Assembly: GCA_963971225.1 (NCBI GenBank)
Contig: OZ020267.1
Coordinates: 70,531,718 to 70,595,717, forward strand
From: Melieria omissa
Lineage: Eukaryota; Arthropoda; Insecta; Diptera; Ulidiidae
DNA: 64,000 bases
Reading direction: 5' to 3'
Below, one piece after another: positions 12,781 through 24,569 of the stretch; the first letter of the stretch is position 1, and each line of letters begins with the position of its first letter. The notes beneath the pieces are model-generated. The model was not told the DNA's origin. It ran no database searches and was given only the letters and a program-made list of their open reading frames with translations. The position numbers and the translations under genes are program-made.

Positions 12781-15105
12781 AAGCTTGTTCTCTTTGCCTG
12801 CCTGATGGATCCTATACTATCTCTAAATCGGAGACCTATAACACTCTCCTAGCGACCCATTTTCCGGGAAGTAGGATAATTCCCACTGTGGTGGGCAGTT
12901 GTGTGGTCAATGACACAGGTAATAGGACTAAAAGGCTTAACTGGATTTCCGCGTCAGAAGAAGTAACGGAGGAGCGGTAAGGTTTTCTTTTTCCTCCTTC
13001 GAAAACTACAAGTCTCCAGGACCTGATAAAGTTTACCCGATAATGCTGAAGAGGGGTGGAGACAAGCTGATGAGAGCTCTTATAAAGATCTTCACGGCTT
13101 GCCGTGCTCATGGTTACATTCCAACTCTTTGGCGACAGGTCAGAGTGGTCTTCATTCCCAAACCAGGGAAAGATGACTATACGCTGGCCAAGAGTTTTAG
13201 GCCAATCAGCCTGACTTCTTTCATGCTGAAAAGCTTAGAGCGAATGGTAGAAAAGCACATCCGAGAGAAGGTGCTGACAAGGAGCCCACTCAGTAGAAAC
13301 CAACACGCTTACCAGAGTGGAAATCATGCGACTCAGCCCTACATGACATCGTATCCAAGATTGAAGTGGGGCTGGAAGCTGACCAGTACACTTTGGGCGT
13401 CTTTGTGGATATTGAGGGGGCTTTTGACAATGCAACCTTTGACTCGATATGCTCAGCAGCCAGAATGCATGGGGTAAATTAGACCTTGATAAGGTGGATC
13501 CGTTCCATGCTCTCCGAGAGATTGCTAACCGTTGGTGAGAGTGATAGCAATTCGGTCACGGCAGAGGTCGAACGAGGATGCCCCCAGGGTGGTGTCCTCT
13601 CTCCACTGCTGTGGTGTTTCGTGGTCGACTCTCTACTAAGGGAGATGCAGGATCTCGGAATTCATGTCCAAGCATACGCGAACGATGTCTGTGCACTAGT
13701 GTCAGGACGATCCCTCAGGATGATTTGCAAAAAAATGCAGAAAGTCCTGGATAAGATTGATAACTGGTGCACAGGACAGGGTCTTTCCGTCAATCCCAGT
13801 AAAACGACTCTGGTCCTATTTACAAGGAAGCGGAAGCTGGATGGTCTCGAACTGCCAGTACTGAAAGGTGTGACCCTCAGTCTATCCACGGAAGTGAAAT
13901 ATCTAAGGGTAATCCTAGATAGGAAACTAATGTGGAAGACGCATGTCTTGATGAAGGTAGACCGTGCGCTGAAGGTTGCCATGCGCACTGTCTCGGGTGA
14001 CGCCTTAATGCCATGCTTGACTTGCTTCCCCTGGATCTAAAAGTGCAAGAGGAGGCGATGAAAGCGACATGTCCGCTGTATTCCTATGGATACTGGCATG
14101 ACAACAAGGGCTCGGGTCATAGAGAAATCTTCAAGAGGTTGTCAGTGCAATATCCCTTGCTGCTGGAACCTAAGAATTGCCTAATGCCCGTAGTATCCTT
14201 TAGGAGAAACTTTGAAGTGAGGTTCCTAGGGGATCTGACGGATATTTTCTTTACTGACTGGAGCTGGATGGCACCTCGAAGGAAGTGTCAGATGCTACTA
14301 CTCACTGGGTGGGCTGACTACCGTCTTTCAGACGGAAATCTTCGCCATTCTGAAAGTAGCGGAATGGATAATCGGGAGGAAATGGTGCGGGAAACATATA
14401 GGAGGCTGTAGTGACAGTCAAGCTGCACTTAAGGCCCTGGAGAACGCGCGTGTTACCTCTAAGATTGTCCAAGAATGTAAGATGAAGCTTAAATCAGTCG
14501 CGAGACGTAATAAGCTCCAACTTATCTGGGTGTTCTAGGTAACGAAACTGCCGATGAACTGGCTAACTGTGGATCAGGGTGCACACCCATGGGATCAGAA
14601 CCAATAATCGGCACCAGTCTAGCAGGAACCCTGGACTGGATCAAGTCCTATGTCAATAACCTACATAGAGAACGTTGGTCTAGCTTGGGAAGTTGTAAGA
14701 CTGCCAAGTGTTTTGTGAAAAGCCCGCACAGGAAAGCAGGGAATTTCCTCCAGAATCTGAGAAGGAAAGACCTCCGACGAATGGTCGGGTTAATCACAGG
14801 ACACAATCCATGGGGGCGACATATGGCCAACATGGGCATCATCGAAGATCCGACTTGCGTGTCTTTCTTGGAGGAGGTAGATAGTACAGAGCACTTTCTC
14901 TGTGCATGTCCGGCCTTCTCTAGAATGAGATTGCGCTCGCTGGGTTCAGATGTTATGAGAATGGACAAAGTTCAGTCTCTCGCCCTGTGTGATCTCCTAA
15001 AATTCATAAATGAGTCCGGGAAATATGCACAGGAGAATGCATCCATCCATCCAAGAGAATATTTCAAAACAATTTTGTGACCTATTCGGCCAACTCAACC
15101 TAACC
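12780..15105 (+). pseudogene. 5'-truncated, frame-broken LOA-like non-LTR retrotransposon
   Basis: This plus-strand relic begins in the linker before the reverse transcriptase (LLATHFPG, matching LMNTHFPG of the intact element) and runs through RT, RNase H and the His/Cys C-terminus. Recognisable RT blocks are YKSPGPDKVYP (about 13005), VFIPKPGKDDYT, FRPISLTSFMLKSLERM, VDIEGAFDNA (about 13405), GCPQGGVLSPLLW (about 13578) and QAYANDV (about 13670). The catalytic YADD is changed to YAND. RNase H shows SQAALKAL near 14420 and GNETADELA near 14540. The C-terminus has GLITGHNPWG and HFLCACPAF. At least four frame breaks separate these blocks. The 3' end reads CTCAACCTAACCT at about 15090-15105. 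EN and ORF1 are missing, as in 5'-truncated insertions. No TSD was found. Confidence 0.9.
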
Positions 15106-17310
15106 TCATCTATCTGGTCACCCTTTATAATAATTGCCATAACATTTGCCTCAGTGTTCGCTAACCATTCCAGTGTGCCTTATCTGCAAACTTTGCCAAT
15201 GTGTGTTTTTCTAGCTTGAATAAATATTTAATTGAAATCTCAAGAAACTTATTGCAAAACAATTCTAAAAATCAGCATCAGAAATCTGATTTTTTACACG
15301 CAGCACCCAAATTTGACGAAACAACTAATAAAAGTCAGCGTTCAGCTAGGAAATTCACTCTGCCTACGCTTAAGGAATTTCACACCGTAATTAAGAGAAT
15401 ATTTCAAAATACCTATTTGTGCCTGTTTCTCAACAACATTGCGGCACAACAACACACTGCACACATTTTTCATATAAGCCACAGCCTCAGCCCCAGCGAA
15501 TATCTGCACGATTTCCTTACAAATCACATTGATGTGCGCGTAAATTAATTGAGAGACAGACTCACAGTTTCATAATCACAACACACAAACGCACAAATTT
15601 GGAAATACGAGAGGGATGCGGCATACTCAGAGGCGAACGCAAAAATTCTTAGCTAAATACAAAAACAAAAATCAGCTGTTTATATTTACGCATAAATTAA
15701 GTGATAGTTAATTAATTATGCGCGTTGATTCGTGCCTGGCATCGAGAATCGAGCACACCAGCAACCGACCGGGAGGTGGCGAATGCAAACTAGAAAACAA
15801 AAAATCCATTAAATACTTTCAAGTTCAGACGCCAGCGAGCGAGCACACAGAGCTGAACAGAGGCGCAGCGCAGCAGCTTTTCGTATGCATTGGTTTGATT
15901 TATGGCGCGTGGGGGTTTTTCGAAGTCGCCACAATGCAATCGGAACAAATAAAAAATGCCAGCATTAACTAATAACAACATTTACTGTTATGTAATTGTA
16001 AGAACACAACCCAAAATGAATTAATTGCTTAGCCCAAGTGAATCAAATTAAAATTCTGGTCTGCCTAGTAGCATTGCGTACATGTTGTGAACACTGTTGT
16101 TGCACGCACAAACCAATGTCCAAGTCGCAAATGCCCATTTGTCAACACGGTGGCCCGAAGACAGACCCAGTTCAACGCCACCGCCGCCGCCGCCCACACA
16201 AATGCTTAGTTGTAAAAGTTGAGTTTGTTGCATGCGGCGACAAGTGGCCAGTGTGGGACCATAAAATTAATTGCTGCAAATAATTCAGAGTTGCCAAATT
16301 GTGTTGCAAGTTTGCTCTCAACAAATCGATTTGTCATTCGAGCACAACAGTTGAGCAAATATTTGCAGCATTGTTTCTGTTGACTCGCAAATATTCCACA
16401 CACATTCCCCAAATGCTGGTTGCGTACAGCGCAAACAAAGCAATAATTTGTGTTGATATTTGCAAATAGCAATGTCTGAGAGTGCGCGATGCACTATTCT
16501 TGCAAAAATTCTTAGATATGGTTGAGAAATGTTTGACAAGTTGTTGAAATGTCGAGTGCCATGCAATGCTAAACATGCGTGCAAAATAGTGGCAAATTGT
16601 TTGCATTCAGAATGAGCTGGACACCAAAATAAAACAAACAAAAACAATAACAACAATAACCGCACATTATAAATCGATCGACGCGGCACAGTGCGGTACG
16701 GTTTATAATGTATAATGATGACCTTGAGCGCTTTTTTTAGATTTGTTCTTTCGATTAAAAAAAATCCCCGCATGATTCATGAGATTAGTTGGGAATTTTT
16801 TTAAGGGGACTTAATTTTAGGCTTCAATGTTTTGTTTTTAAGCTTATGTTATCTTAATTGTTAGAAATTAAACTGACTAAAGATAATCGTTATTTTGTCT
16901 GAAAAAAAAGGCTGTCAGGTAGCTCGTTCTTTGTGTTTACTTTGAAATTTACTCACTTAAGTGCCTCGCTCTTTTCTGGTTTAGTCTTTATATTTGCATT
17001 TCCAAGCCCTGCACCCCATATCCCTTCTTGCCACCCAAGCGCCGACTTCAGACACAGAGCACTTAACCTCTTCTCAGGTTCCTTAAAGGAACCAGCAAGT
17101 TCGGGGGAGTAAGAACCCCTAATCATAACTCTCCCTCTTTCATAACTCTTCTTTTCCATCGCTTCCTTTCACCTATTTTCCACCTTTGGGCCCAGTTCCA
17201 TTGTTCGAATGCTACGCAAGGCTTGCTGCCTTCCTGCAAACCCTCAAATCATCATCATTATCTTCTATGGGTTAGTTGAAGTCTCCATTTAGTCATTGCT
17301 AACTTTTGTT
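15106..17310. other. Gene-free stretch rich in AATTA-type sites
   Basis: No coding region is supported. Between about 15540 and 16290 the sequence is dense in ATTAATTA/TAATTAATTATG and TTTATGGC-like words of the kind bound by homeodomain proteins. That could mark a regulatory element but is only a composition observation. A 10-bp inverted repeat (ACATTATAAA and its complement) flanks about 28 bases near 16664-16711. Confidence 0.35.
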
Positions 17311-17317
17311 AGAATCC

Positions 17318-17535
17318 GGCTTCGATAATCCAGCGGGTAGTGCGCTAATTTGTCACACCAGAGGTCCTTAGTTCGGTTCCTAGCTCAGGCTGGTGAAAAA
17401 ATCGTCTACTTCTATCGCTATCCACATGAAGCCGATGAGAATTACAAAAATCGAAGAATTGCAAAAGTGCGCTCTTGGCATGCAAAGGGAAAACCACCAA
17501 GTCTGAAAGAAAAACTGTAAAAAACCGCCTTTCGG
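17318..17535 (+). mobile_element. tRNA-derived SINE, family A, copy 2
   Basis: A plus-strand tRNA-like head (from about 17318) has the A-box-like GATAATCCAGCGGGTAGTGC and the B-box-like AGTTCGGTTCC (about 17370-17380). The conserved body ATCGTCTACTTCTATCGCTA then GATGAGAATTACAAAAATCG is shared with copies at 5590 and 20735. The downstream boundary is uncertain. Confidence 0.65.
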
Positions 17536-17690
17536 ATTTGGCATTGAACTATAGCTACCCTCCCCTTCTCTCTTCCCTATCCGCTTATGGAGGTCTGTAG
17601 AGGTCTAAGTGTGTCTCATACAGAGGCAGCCATTGCAACCTATCTACCTTCGTTAAAAACACCATATATATAATTTCCTTGCCACGATTA

Positions 17691-17968
17691 AATGGTTCCC
17701 AAAAGATCCTGTCTGGACTTACAAAGAACTCAACTGATAAGGAAGGGCATCGGATTCAAAAATGAAGGAAATAACAATGTACCCAACAAAGTCTCCGCAC
17801 ACTTCCCCTTCTCTAACCTTACCTAACCTAACCTAACCTAATGGTTCCCAAAAGATCCTGTCTGGACTTACAAAGAACTCAACTGATAAGGAAGGGCATC
17901 GGATTCAAAAATGAAGGGAATAACAATGTACCCAACAAAGTCTCCACACACTTCCCTTCTCTAACCTA
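17691..17968 (+). repeat. Head-to-tail duplicated retroelement tail with (CCTAA)n
   Basis: Two copies of a ~130-bp sequence (starts 17691 and 17840, period 149) differ at only a few bases. The first ends in TTACCTAACCTAACCTAACC before the second begins. This looks like a non-LTR 3' end with its pentamer tail, duplicated in tandem. No protein motif is visible in the unit itself. Confidence 0.6.
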
Positions 17969-18339
17969 TGTGTAGAGTAATATTTCAGTTGAATGCGACA
18001 ATGAGCTTGAAATCCTTTGAGTGCTTTGTAACTTGTCTATTTGTTACAATACTCGGAATATTGATTAGAAAGAGATTATAATTTTACACAGAAATGGCTG
18101 ATGTTCAGATAGCAAAAAACAATATACATATGTGTTTTGCTTATCAGCTTTGCACACTCGGCGGGGTTTTCACGCCATAATGAGTGATTGTAGATGAGTT
18201 GCAATGCAATTAAGAAACGTCTATTGAGAAAGCGTATACTATTGAAATGATTACTTGAGGGGATTTTCCATAATTGCAATGACCTAATAAGTCTTAATGG
18301 TAGAGGAAGCATTCAGAAAGGTGGATTGTAGAAATTTTT

Positions 18340-18720
18340 CGCTTTTATAGCCTGGCAACGTCTTCCTTCTTGCATTAAATATAAAAGGGGACCAGAAGAG
18401 AGCTCTTTCATACTCAACTGTGCCTCTACAGCTTGAAAGACCAGAGACAAGGCAGTTTAGGACCAGTGGCCTTTTGCTGTTAGGTTTGCAGCTGTCCTAA
18501 GAAGATTCCCATGCCATTCCATCTCATTCAGATTTCCATGAATCATGCGCAAAGCTAAGCACGTCCCATAACTTAAGGTACAGGAGTTGTCCCTCCTGAA
18601 GTATCATACTGTCGACTCACAGATGTCTGTACTACCCGAAAGTTGGGCACTTGCATATGAAATGCATCGAAGTTGCGTCGCATAAAGCCCAATCCTTACC
18701 CTCAATCCTAGAGAGATACT
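18340..18720 (-). pseudogene. Non-LTR ORF2 C-terminal relic
   Basis: A minus-strand translation gives LCDATSMHFICKCPTFG near 18640-18690, then LKLWDVLSFAHDSW further on. These align with the Cys/His end and the SDLLSFIKRSNW end of the intact LOA-type ORF2. Frames are interrupted and no domain is complete. Confidence 0.45.
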
Positions 18721-18724
18721 CTTT

Positions 18725-20480
18725 AAAAGGAATTAAAGAAACTTCTATATAGTATAACACTCTCACCTACAAATGCAATCTTTTTGAGGTACTTGGAGTG
18801 GGTTGAGTACTAAGCGTACAGGGCCCAGAAATGTTGGTCAATTGAACGGGTTGGGTACTTAAGAGGGAAGATACTTCAGCGGGTTTCACGTATATATACT
18901 TTACATACCTTATACACTTAGGTTAGTTTCTTGACTCGCTCTCGAATCTATCGCATCTTGAAAGTTTTCTCAGCCAGTGTGGGGTACACACGTTTTGGTG
19001 GAACAGTTTTCCATTGCACCTTATTTTCCGCTCCGAACAACTTAACATGCATCAGTTGATTAGTCTATAAAATTGTTTCATCCATCTTCAATATGTTTAA
19101 CCTCTTGTTTATGTAAAGTAAACATTATCATAAAAATAAACAACTTTTTAACATCAAGCAAATGTTTTCATGCCCAAATTCGCTTTTCCTCATAAACATT
19201 TAACATTCTCTCGGCATAAACTCGGATGTCATATTTACAACCTAAACCCAAAATTTAAAGATATTACCTCCATTACTTTTTATGTTCTCTTTGATTGTAT
19301 TTTCCTGCCCATCTAACTACTTGCTTTCGCTTTTTTATGCATTAATAAACATTTCAATTCCGTTCGAAGCCGACCCGAAATGTGCGTACATAACCACACA
19401 ATTTCGACGTGTTCAAATAATCCTTAATCTCAATTGAACTACGGTTCGTGCCAGCTTGACCACCAATAACGCCTGACGGCTCAAACATTTCACATGCCAG
19501 CACAGCATCTTTGGTTTTACTTTTGCACAGTAACAACAATAACAAAAACAATATGGGGAAAAAAAATCAAATTACTAACCTGTACAATAGCAATTTCATC
19601 CATAAAAGTGCAGAGTTTTTCTGCACCGCACATAACCTCAAAATTTATGCGTATTGCAAATGATTCCTACAAGCTAGCAAAAAACATTTTCATGCTCAGA
19701 AAATTAAGGTACGCATGAAAAAAATCGACAACCACTCGAAAAGCAAATATAAAAAGCGCAACAACAACCATGAGTCAGCAGGAAAAAAGTTAGAAACGCC
19801 TAAAGTAAACGCCAGTGCGACTGCGAGTTGAAGTAGGGAAGGGGGTGGGGGGTGTAAAAACATATTTCGGTTTACCCACCTAATCATACAAACATAATGA
19901 AAGCCAACAGAACATTGAGATGCCGCGACGAGACTAGAATTTCTACGCAATTTAACGTAATCTGCGGCGAAAAAAATTCGCTACATAAATAATACGACGA
20001 CCTCCCTCTTGACTACACTTACAACATTTAATGTTGCAAAAAAGAAAATGTATATATATCAATCAGCGAAAAAGTGCGTGGGCGAGTTAATTGTACTCTA
20101 CATTTCTGCTTTAGGGCGCGTACTGGGATTTTTCTGAATTAGGGATTTTTCGATTGGAATTGAATTGGTTATGAATTGTAATATTTTAATAGATATTTAT
20201 GGGAACAGGTTTTTATATAAACCTATGTTTCATTGAGTGAAAAGGCATGGCAAAACGATTTGAACGATATTTCTCTGAGTAATGTAAGAATTTAAAGTTC
20301 TCAAGAGTCTTACGTTATATCCAGCAATGGGTGTACGCGGCCCATTATTCCATACATTCTATAGTCCAGTCTTAAGTCCACTTATATACAATTTTTATCT
20401 CTATTTTGAACTCTTCTAACAGTTCTTGTATTAAAATATTGTTTTGGTTTGATTTTAATTAAACCATAAGAGGACATGGG
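18725..20480. other. Gene-free stretch
   Basis: No coding region, RNA gene or clear mobile element is supported. AT-rich, with a short GGGGTGGGGGG run near 19845. Confidence 0.4.
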
Positions 20481-20689
20481 GCGTCAGTTCTCGGGCAGTG
20501 GTTCACTTTCAATGGGCCCTACTGCAATTGTGGCTCTGTGAATGAAGAGTCTGCTCGGTTCAGCCCTGGTCCAGAGAAGACTCTGTCTCTGTTAGCCCAG
20601 AAACAGCGACCTGTTGGTACAACAAAAATGGTTCCGAAATGGTCTCTGTTGAGAGAAGCTATCTAGAACCTCTGCATGAGACGCAATTA

Positions 20690-20715
20690 GGGTTCTATAT
20701 GGGCCCATTGTGAAA
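20690..20715 (-). mobile_element. Possible non-LTR 3' UTR relic
   Basis: The words ATGGGCCCATTGTGAAACCAC resemble the block at 31785-31810 of the intact LOA-type element. Similar words occur at 29346 and 49986, all in the same orientation. Only this short block is recognisable. Confidence 0.3.
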
Positions 20716-20734
20716 CCACAAATTCCACGCGTTT

Positions 20735-20945
20735 GAAGGGGGAGGGGTTATTGACAGTTCTCCTTTCACACTTGGAGGTTTTGCCATTGCCTGCCATGAG
20801 GTCACTTGTGCGATTCTTGTAATTCTCATCTGCTTCATGTAGGATAGCGATAGAAGTAGACGATTGTTTCACCGACCTGGGAATCGAACCAACTTCCTCA
20901 GGTATGAAAAGTCAGTTGAAGGTTAAGACACAGAAAAACCTGTGA
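20735..20945 (-). mobile_element. tRNA-derived SINE, family A, copy 3
   Basis: On the minus strand a box-B-like GGTTCGATTCC (20880-20890) is followed by the family-A body (ATCGTCTACTTCTATCGCTA, then GATGAGAATTACAAGAATCG). The 3' part has GGCAAAACCTCCAAGTGTGA. It is the best-preserved body of the three family-A copies. The head is diverged toward 20940. Confidence 0.7.
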
Positions 20946-22293
20946 TGCCATCAGCTCATCTTCAATTAGATTCATGTATGGAGCAAAGTTTGCAGTCTAG
21001 AAGAGGGTCACCAAGTGTTGTCATTTCTTAAGTTACCTGATCAGTCGTATTCTGTCAAACAGTCTTCTAAAAAGTGTGAAACAGTGGCTTTTCTTCACTC
21101 TTTTTTGCATCAGTTCTAAGTTTGAGTCTGTAAAATATCAGTTTAATTTTTCAAACTGTTTGAATGTCAAAGTGTTTATAAATTGTGAAAAAGACTTATA
21201 TAGCTTTTAGGCACAAGAAGATCTCATTTGCGATTCCATATATTCATAAATATTACTATTTGTCTTAGGAATGAAGAAATTCTTAAATTTGATAAATCAC
21301 TCTGCTAAGAAGATTTTAATAGTAGGTGGTCTGAGCTCATTAGTTCATGAAAGTTCATGTTTAAGTCTCCAGTTCAATATTTCAATTACTTTGAAAGTTA
21401 CAGGGCCTCAAATTTCTGAATGAGACTCATATTCGAAGATTTAGGATTAGGATGACAGACGTGCTTAGTTTTGATTCTTAGTTTTCGTAAAAATTTATGT
21501 TTTCTTTAGAAACGTAGTTAAATGTTTAGTAATGAGTGGTATTGACCAATTTTTGAGTCAGCTCGAGGTTCGAGTCTCCGTTCGAGTCTTATTCAACTTC
21601 TATCAAAATAATAGCGCTTGAAATTGTTTAATATTAATCATGTAGGAACTCATTTTTGGTTCCCAATATTCCCAAAAAAAAATTAAAATTCTTAATCGAA
21701 GTCTTCGGTCGGTGTGTCCAAAATTCTGTTCAATATTTGAACGTCCTCTTCAGCGCCTTAAGCTATGACATGAACCACATACAAGTGAATATCCCCTTGA
21801 CAACCCAGTGCCGAGTGTACTTAATGTTAGTCCGATTACTGTGGGTTGAGTAGAATAGCAAAAAAGTGTATTTATGTACACATTCGATGTGGAATTTGAT
21901 AAAAGTTTGCCGCCATCGTTGCCATCACATCAGCGCCATTTGTGTCGCCGCCCGAACGGCTCGACGGCATCACGATTGTGGGCCTAAGAGTCTGACAGAC
22001 TAACTGACTGGCTGGTTGATTGTGTTGGCTGTCTGGTGCGGCTATACTCATTTATTCAAAGTTACGTTGCGAGTGTTTTTATGCTGTTTTTTTTTTCTTT
22101 ACGCACACATTTCACACATCGTGTATGTATTTTGTATGTAGTATTCTGTATGTATGTATGTGGGTTAAGTCGATGGAGTTTTAGGGTGGCGCTCAGTTTA
22201 GTGGGCACTGTGAGAAATGATTTGCTTTGATTTTTCTATGTAGTTGTGTGTGTTGGAGTAAGAAAGGAAAATTAAGGAAAGAAACGAAAGTTG
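20946..22293. other. Gene-free stretch with loose internal repeats
   Basis: No coding region is supported. Between about 21120 and 21610 the phrase GAGTCT..AGTTCAATATTTCAA recurs in diverged form, suggesting an old tandem or dispersed repeat. (GT)n/(GTAT)n tracts lie near 22115-22165. Confidence 0.35.
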
Positions 22294-22431
22294 AGTTCAC
22301 TCTTCATAGCATTTTAGGTGTAAGTTGCCGTTGTTGTAGTTTTTGAATTTTCGCAATGTTTTTGAAAGCAGTTGTAGCGACAGATTGCTACGATAGCAAC
22401 TTTACACCTAAAATTCTATGAAGAGTGAACT
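22294..22431. mobile_element. Palindromic MITE with ~35-bp inverted repeats
   Basis: The first ~35 bases (beginning AGTTCACTCTTCATAG) and the last ~36 are near-perfect reverse complements, with about two differences. They enclose a ~67-bp centre. Total length is 138 bp. The flanks show no obvious duplication, so the superfamily is not assigned. Confidence 0.7.
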
Positions 22432-22652
22432 ACATTACAGTAAATTTTTAAGTTAAATTTGCAGTAAAACCTACACAATTGGCACAAAATTCTTTCTGAA
22501 AGAATTCTTAAGACCAGATACCAAGAACTCAATCATCAGCAACACTCTGGGTCAGTTAGAACCTGTTCATGGTCTAAAATTCCACAACAATTGAATCTTT
22601 TAATTTAATAAAAGTTAAATAAAAGTAAAAAATCGGGTGTTTATTTTGAATA

Positions 22653-23414
22653 TCTTATATATAAAATTCTCGTGTCACAGTGTTTGTTACCGTACTCCTC
22701 CGCAACGGCTTGACCGATTTTTATGAAATTTTACATGCATCTGAGAATCGGCTACTAACTATTTTTTATACCCCTAAGGGGCGTGGCACATTTTTGTGAC
22801 CCAATTATTCTGCTGAACTACAAGTCACAGAGGAATGAAACTTAGCATGAACCTATCATGTAATCATATCTCTCGACAGACAGAATGAGGCGGGTTTTGG
22901 ACAACGGGGCGTGGCACCACCCATACAAGCAAAATCGTTAAAATAGAATATCTTCGAAATTATAAGTAGCACAACATTAAAATTTAGTACCCCGTCGTCC
23001 CATAGATGAGTCATTCTAATGATAAGATTTTATGGGCGTTGGACAAGGGGCGTGGCACATTTTGTGTGACCCAAATATTTTGTTGAACTATAAGTCGCTC
23101 AGCAATGAAACTTAGTACGGACCTACCATTTTTTCTTTTGACAGAGGGCATTGAATAAGGGGCAGGCATTGAATAAAAGGGCATGGCACCGCCCATATAA
23201 TTTAAATCCGGTTCGAGTGCAGTCCATTTCTTTACTGAAACTTAACAGCAACATTGTTTATTTGTGGGCCTTGATTGCGTTAATCAGTACCTCCTCCTCT
23301 TCCTTCAGTTGGTTTTCTTCGTCAATTTGCATCGCCATAGATTCGCCACCTCGCGTATTTCATTATAAAAAAACAACAAATGTCGTGCGAGACAAAGTTC
23401 GCGGGGTCAGCTAG
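22653..23414 (+). mobile_element. Non-autonomous Helitron (762 bp)
   Basis: It starts TCTTATATATAAAATTC directly after an A (22652) and ends CTAG directly before a T (23415). This is the A|TC...CTAG|T arrangement of Helitrons. A short hairpin (GCGA 23387-23390 with TCGC 23399-23402) ends 8 bases before CTAG. Internal blocks repeat GGGCGTGGCAC plus a TCTTCGAAATTATA segment. No Rep/helicase coding is present, so it would need enzymes in trans. Termini were read directly; the class assignment follows known Helitron end rules. Confidence 0.75.
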
Positions 23415-23879
23415 TTGTTTTATAAAAAGAGGTTCCACACCTGAAGCTTGCAAATACTTAAAAAAATGCGCGTGAAAAACAGGTTTTGAAGCAGTTATTT
23501 TCGCTCAGAGTATCAGTATGAATCTACATGACCCAGTGAGTTAACTGAAGGTTAAATTTGCTTTAACATTAAATGCCAAATGGTAAAACCAATAACTACA
23601 TGACTTCTAGTTCACTTCATAATTAAAGTAGAAGTTATTGAGTCTTTGGATAAACCAAACCAGCAATTGGAGTAATTTTTTTTGTCTTTAGGATCTTCTA
23701 TCACATCTGAAGGTGGAAATATAAAATCTATGATACTAAAAAGTTGAACTTTTTCTTAGTCTATAAGATATCTTAGCATCAATTTTATATATCGAATAAT
23801 TGTGTAGGTTCAAAAGTCTTTAGTGAAGACAGAAAGCTCGCCCAACTATTCAAGTAGTAACCATTTGAAGGTACCCACT

Positions 23880-24560
23880 TGACCTTGGAACACATTTTGT
23901 GCCACTGTGCACCTATGGCTAGCTCCGTAATTTCCTGGGCTGGATGAGGTCCTTAAGCTTGATGTCAAATCTCTGCTCAAATTTGCCAAAGAGACCGATT
24001 TCACAGTGGTTGGTTAACCAACTGTTAACTTTAGTCAAGAACCACTGGTTAACTATCGATTAAATATATTTAGCTTTCACTGTGGTTATTTAAACAGCTG
24101 ATTTATAAATTATGTGTGGCAGCACTGCTTAAAATTGGTAACATTGCTTGCACATGACTGGTAGCATTGTTCTCTTGCTGTTGAAATCAAAACAACATAA
24201 TAAAGAACAACGATTTTTCGTTTGAATTTTTGTGAAAAATCAAAGCTCCGAATTTTTTAACCTAAACTATTCCCACGCTTCTTTAAATAGTAGAAAAGAG
24301 GCAATAATTTTTAAATTCCCCACTTTTTTAATTTTCCAGTTTCAGTTGTTGACAAATTTCACAAATTGAGAGCGTTGTCAAATCAGCTGATTTATTTCGT
24401 GGTTAACCGATGGTTAATCATTTATGATAGGAAGAGGGTAGTTAACCATCGATTAATGGTTCAGCAACCACAGTGAAATTGGGCCTAAGCGATCATTTTT
24501 TCACCAACTCTTAACAGCTAAGGATCTGAATCTCAACCAGTTTAATCTAACCTAACCTAA
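23880..24560 (+). pseudogene. Non-LTR ORF2 C-terminal relic split by a MITE
   Basis: The plus strand reads TLEHILCHCAPMA from about 23883, matching the His/Cys end of LOA-type ORF2, then DEVLKLDVKSLLKFAKETD (frame-shifted). It is interrupted at 23998 and resumes after 24479 (LSDHFFTNS). It ends in a TCTAACCTAACCTAAC tail around 24546-24560. The tail again matches the pentamer ends of the other non-LTR copies. Confidence 0.6.
23998..24479. mobile_element. 482-bp TIR element nested in a non-LTR relic
   Basis: The segment begins ATTTCACAGTGGTTG and ends CAACCACAGTGAAAT. Inverted similarity continues inward through GGTTAAC and ATCGATTAA words. It has no coding capacity. A clear target duplication was not found: the flanks (AGACCGA / GGGCCTA) agree only partly. 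It splits an ORF2 relic, so it inserted after that relic. Confidence 0.6.
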
Positions 24561-24569
24561 CTTAACCCT

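Noticed and set aside
17812..17840. Interstitial telomere repeat (TTAGG)n
   Set aside because: The tract is short and sits at a retroelement-like 3' end, as do the other copies in this window, so a retroelement tail explains it better than a telomere remnant.
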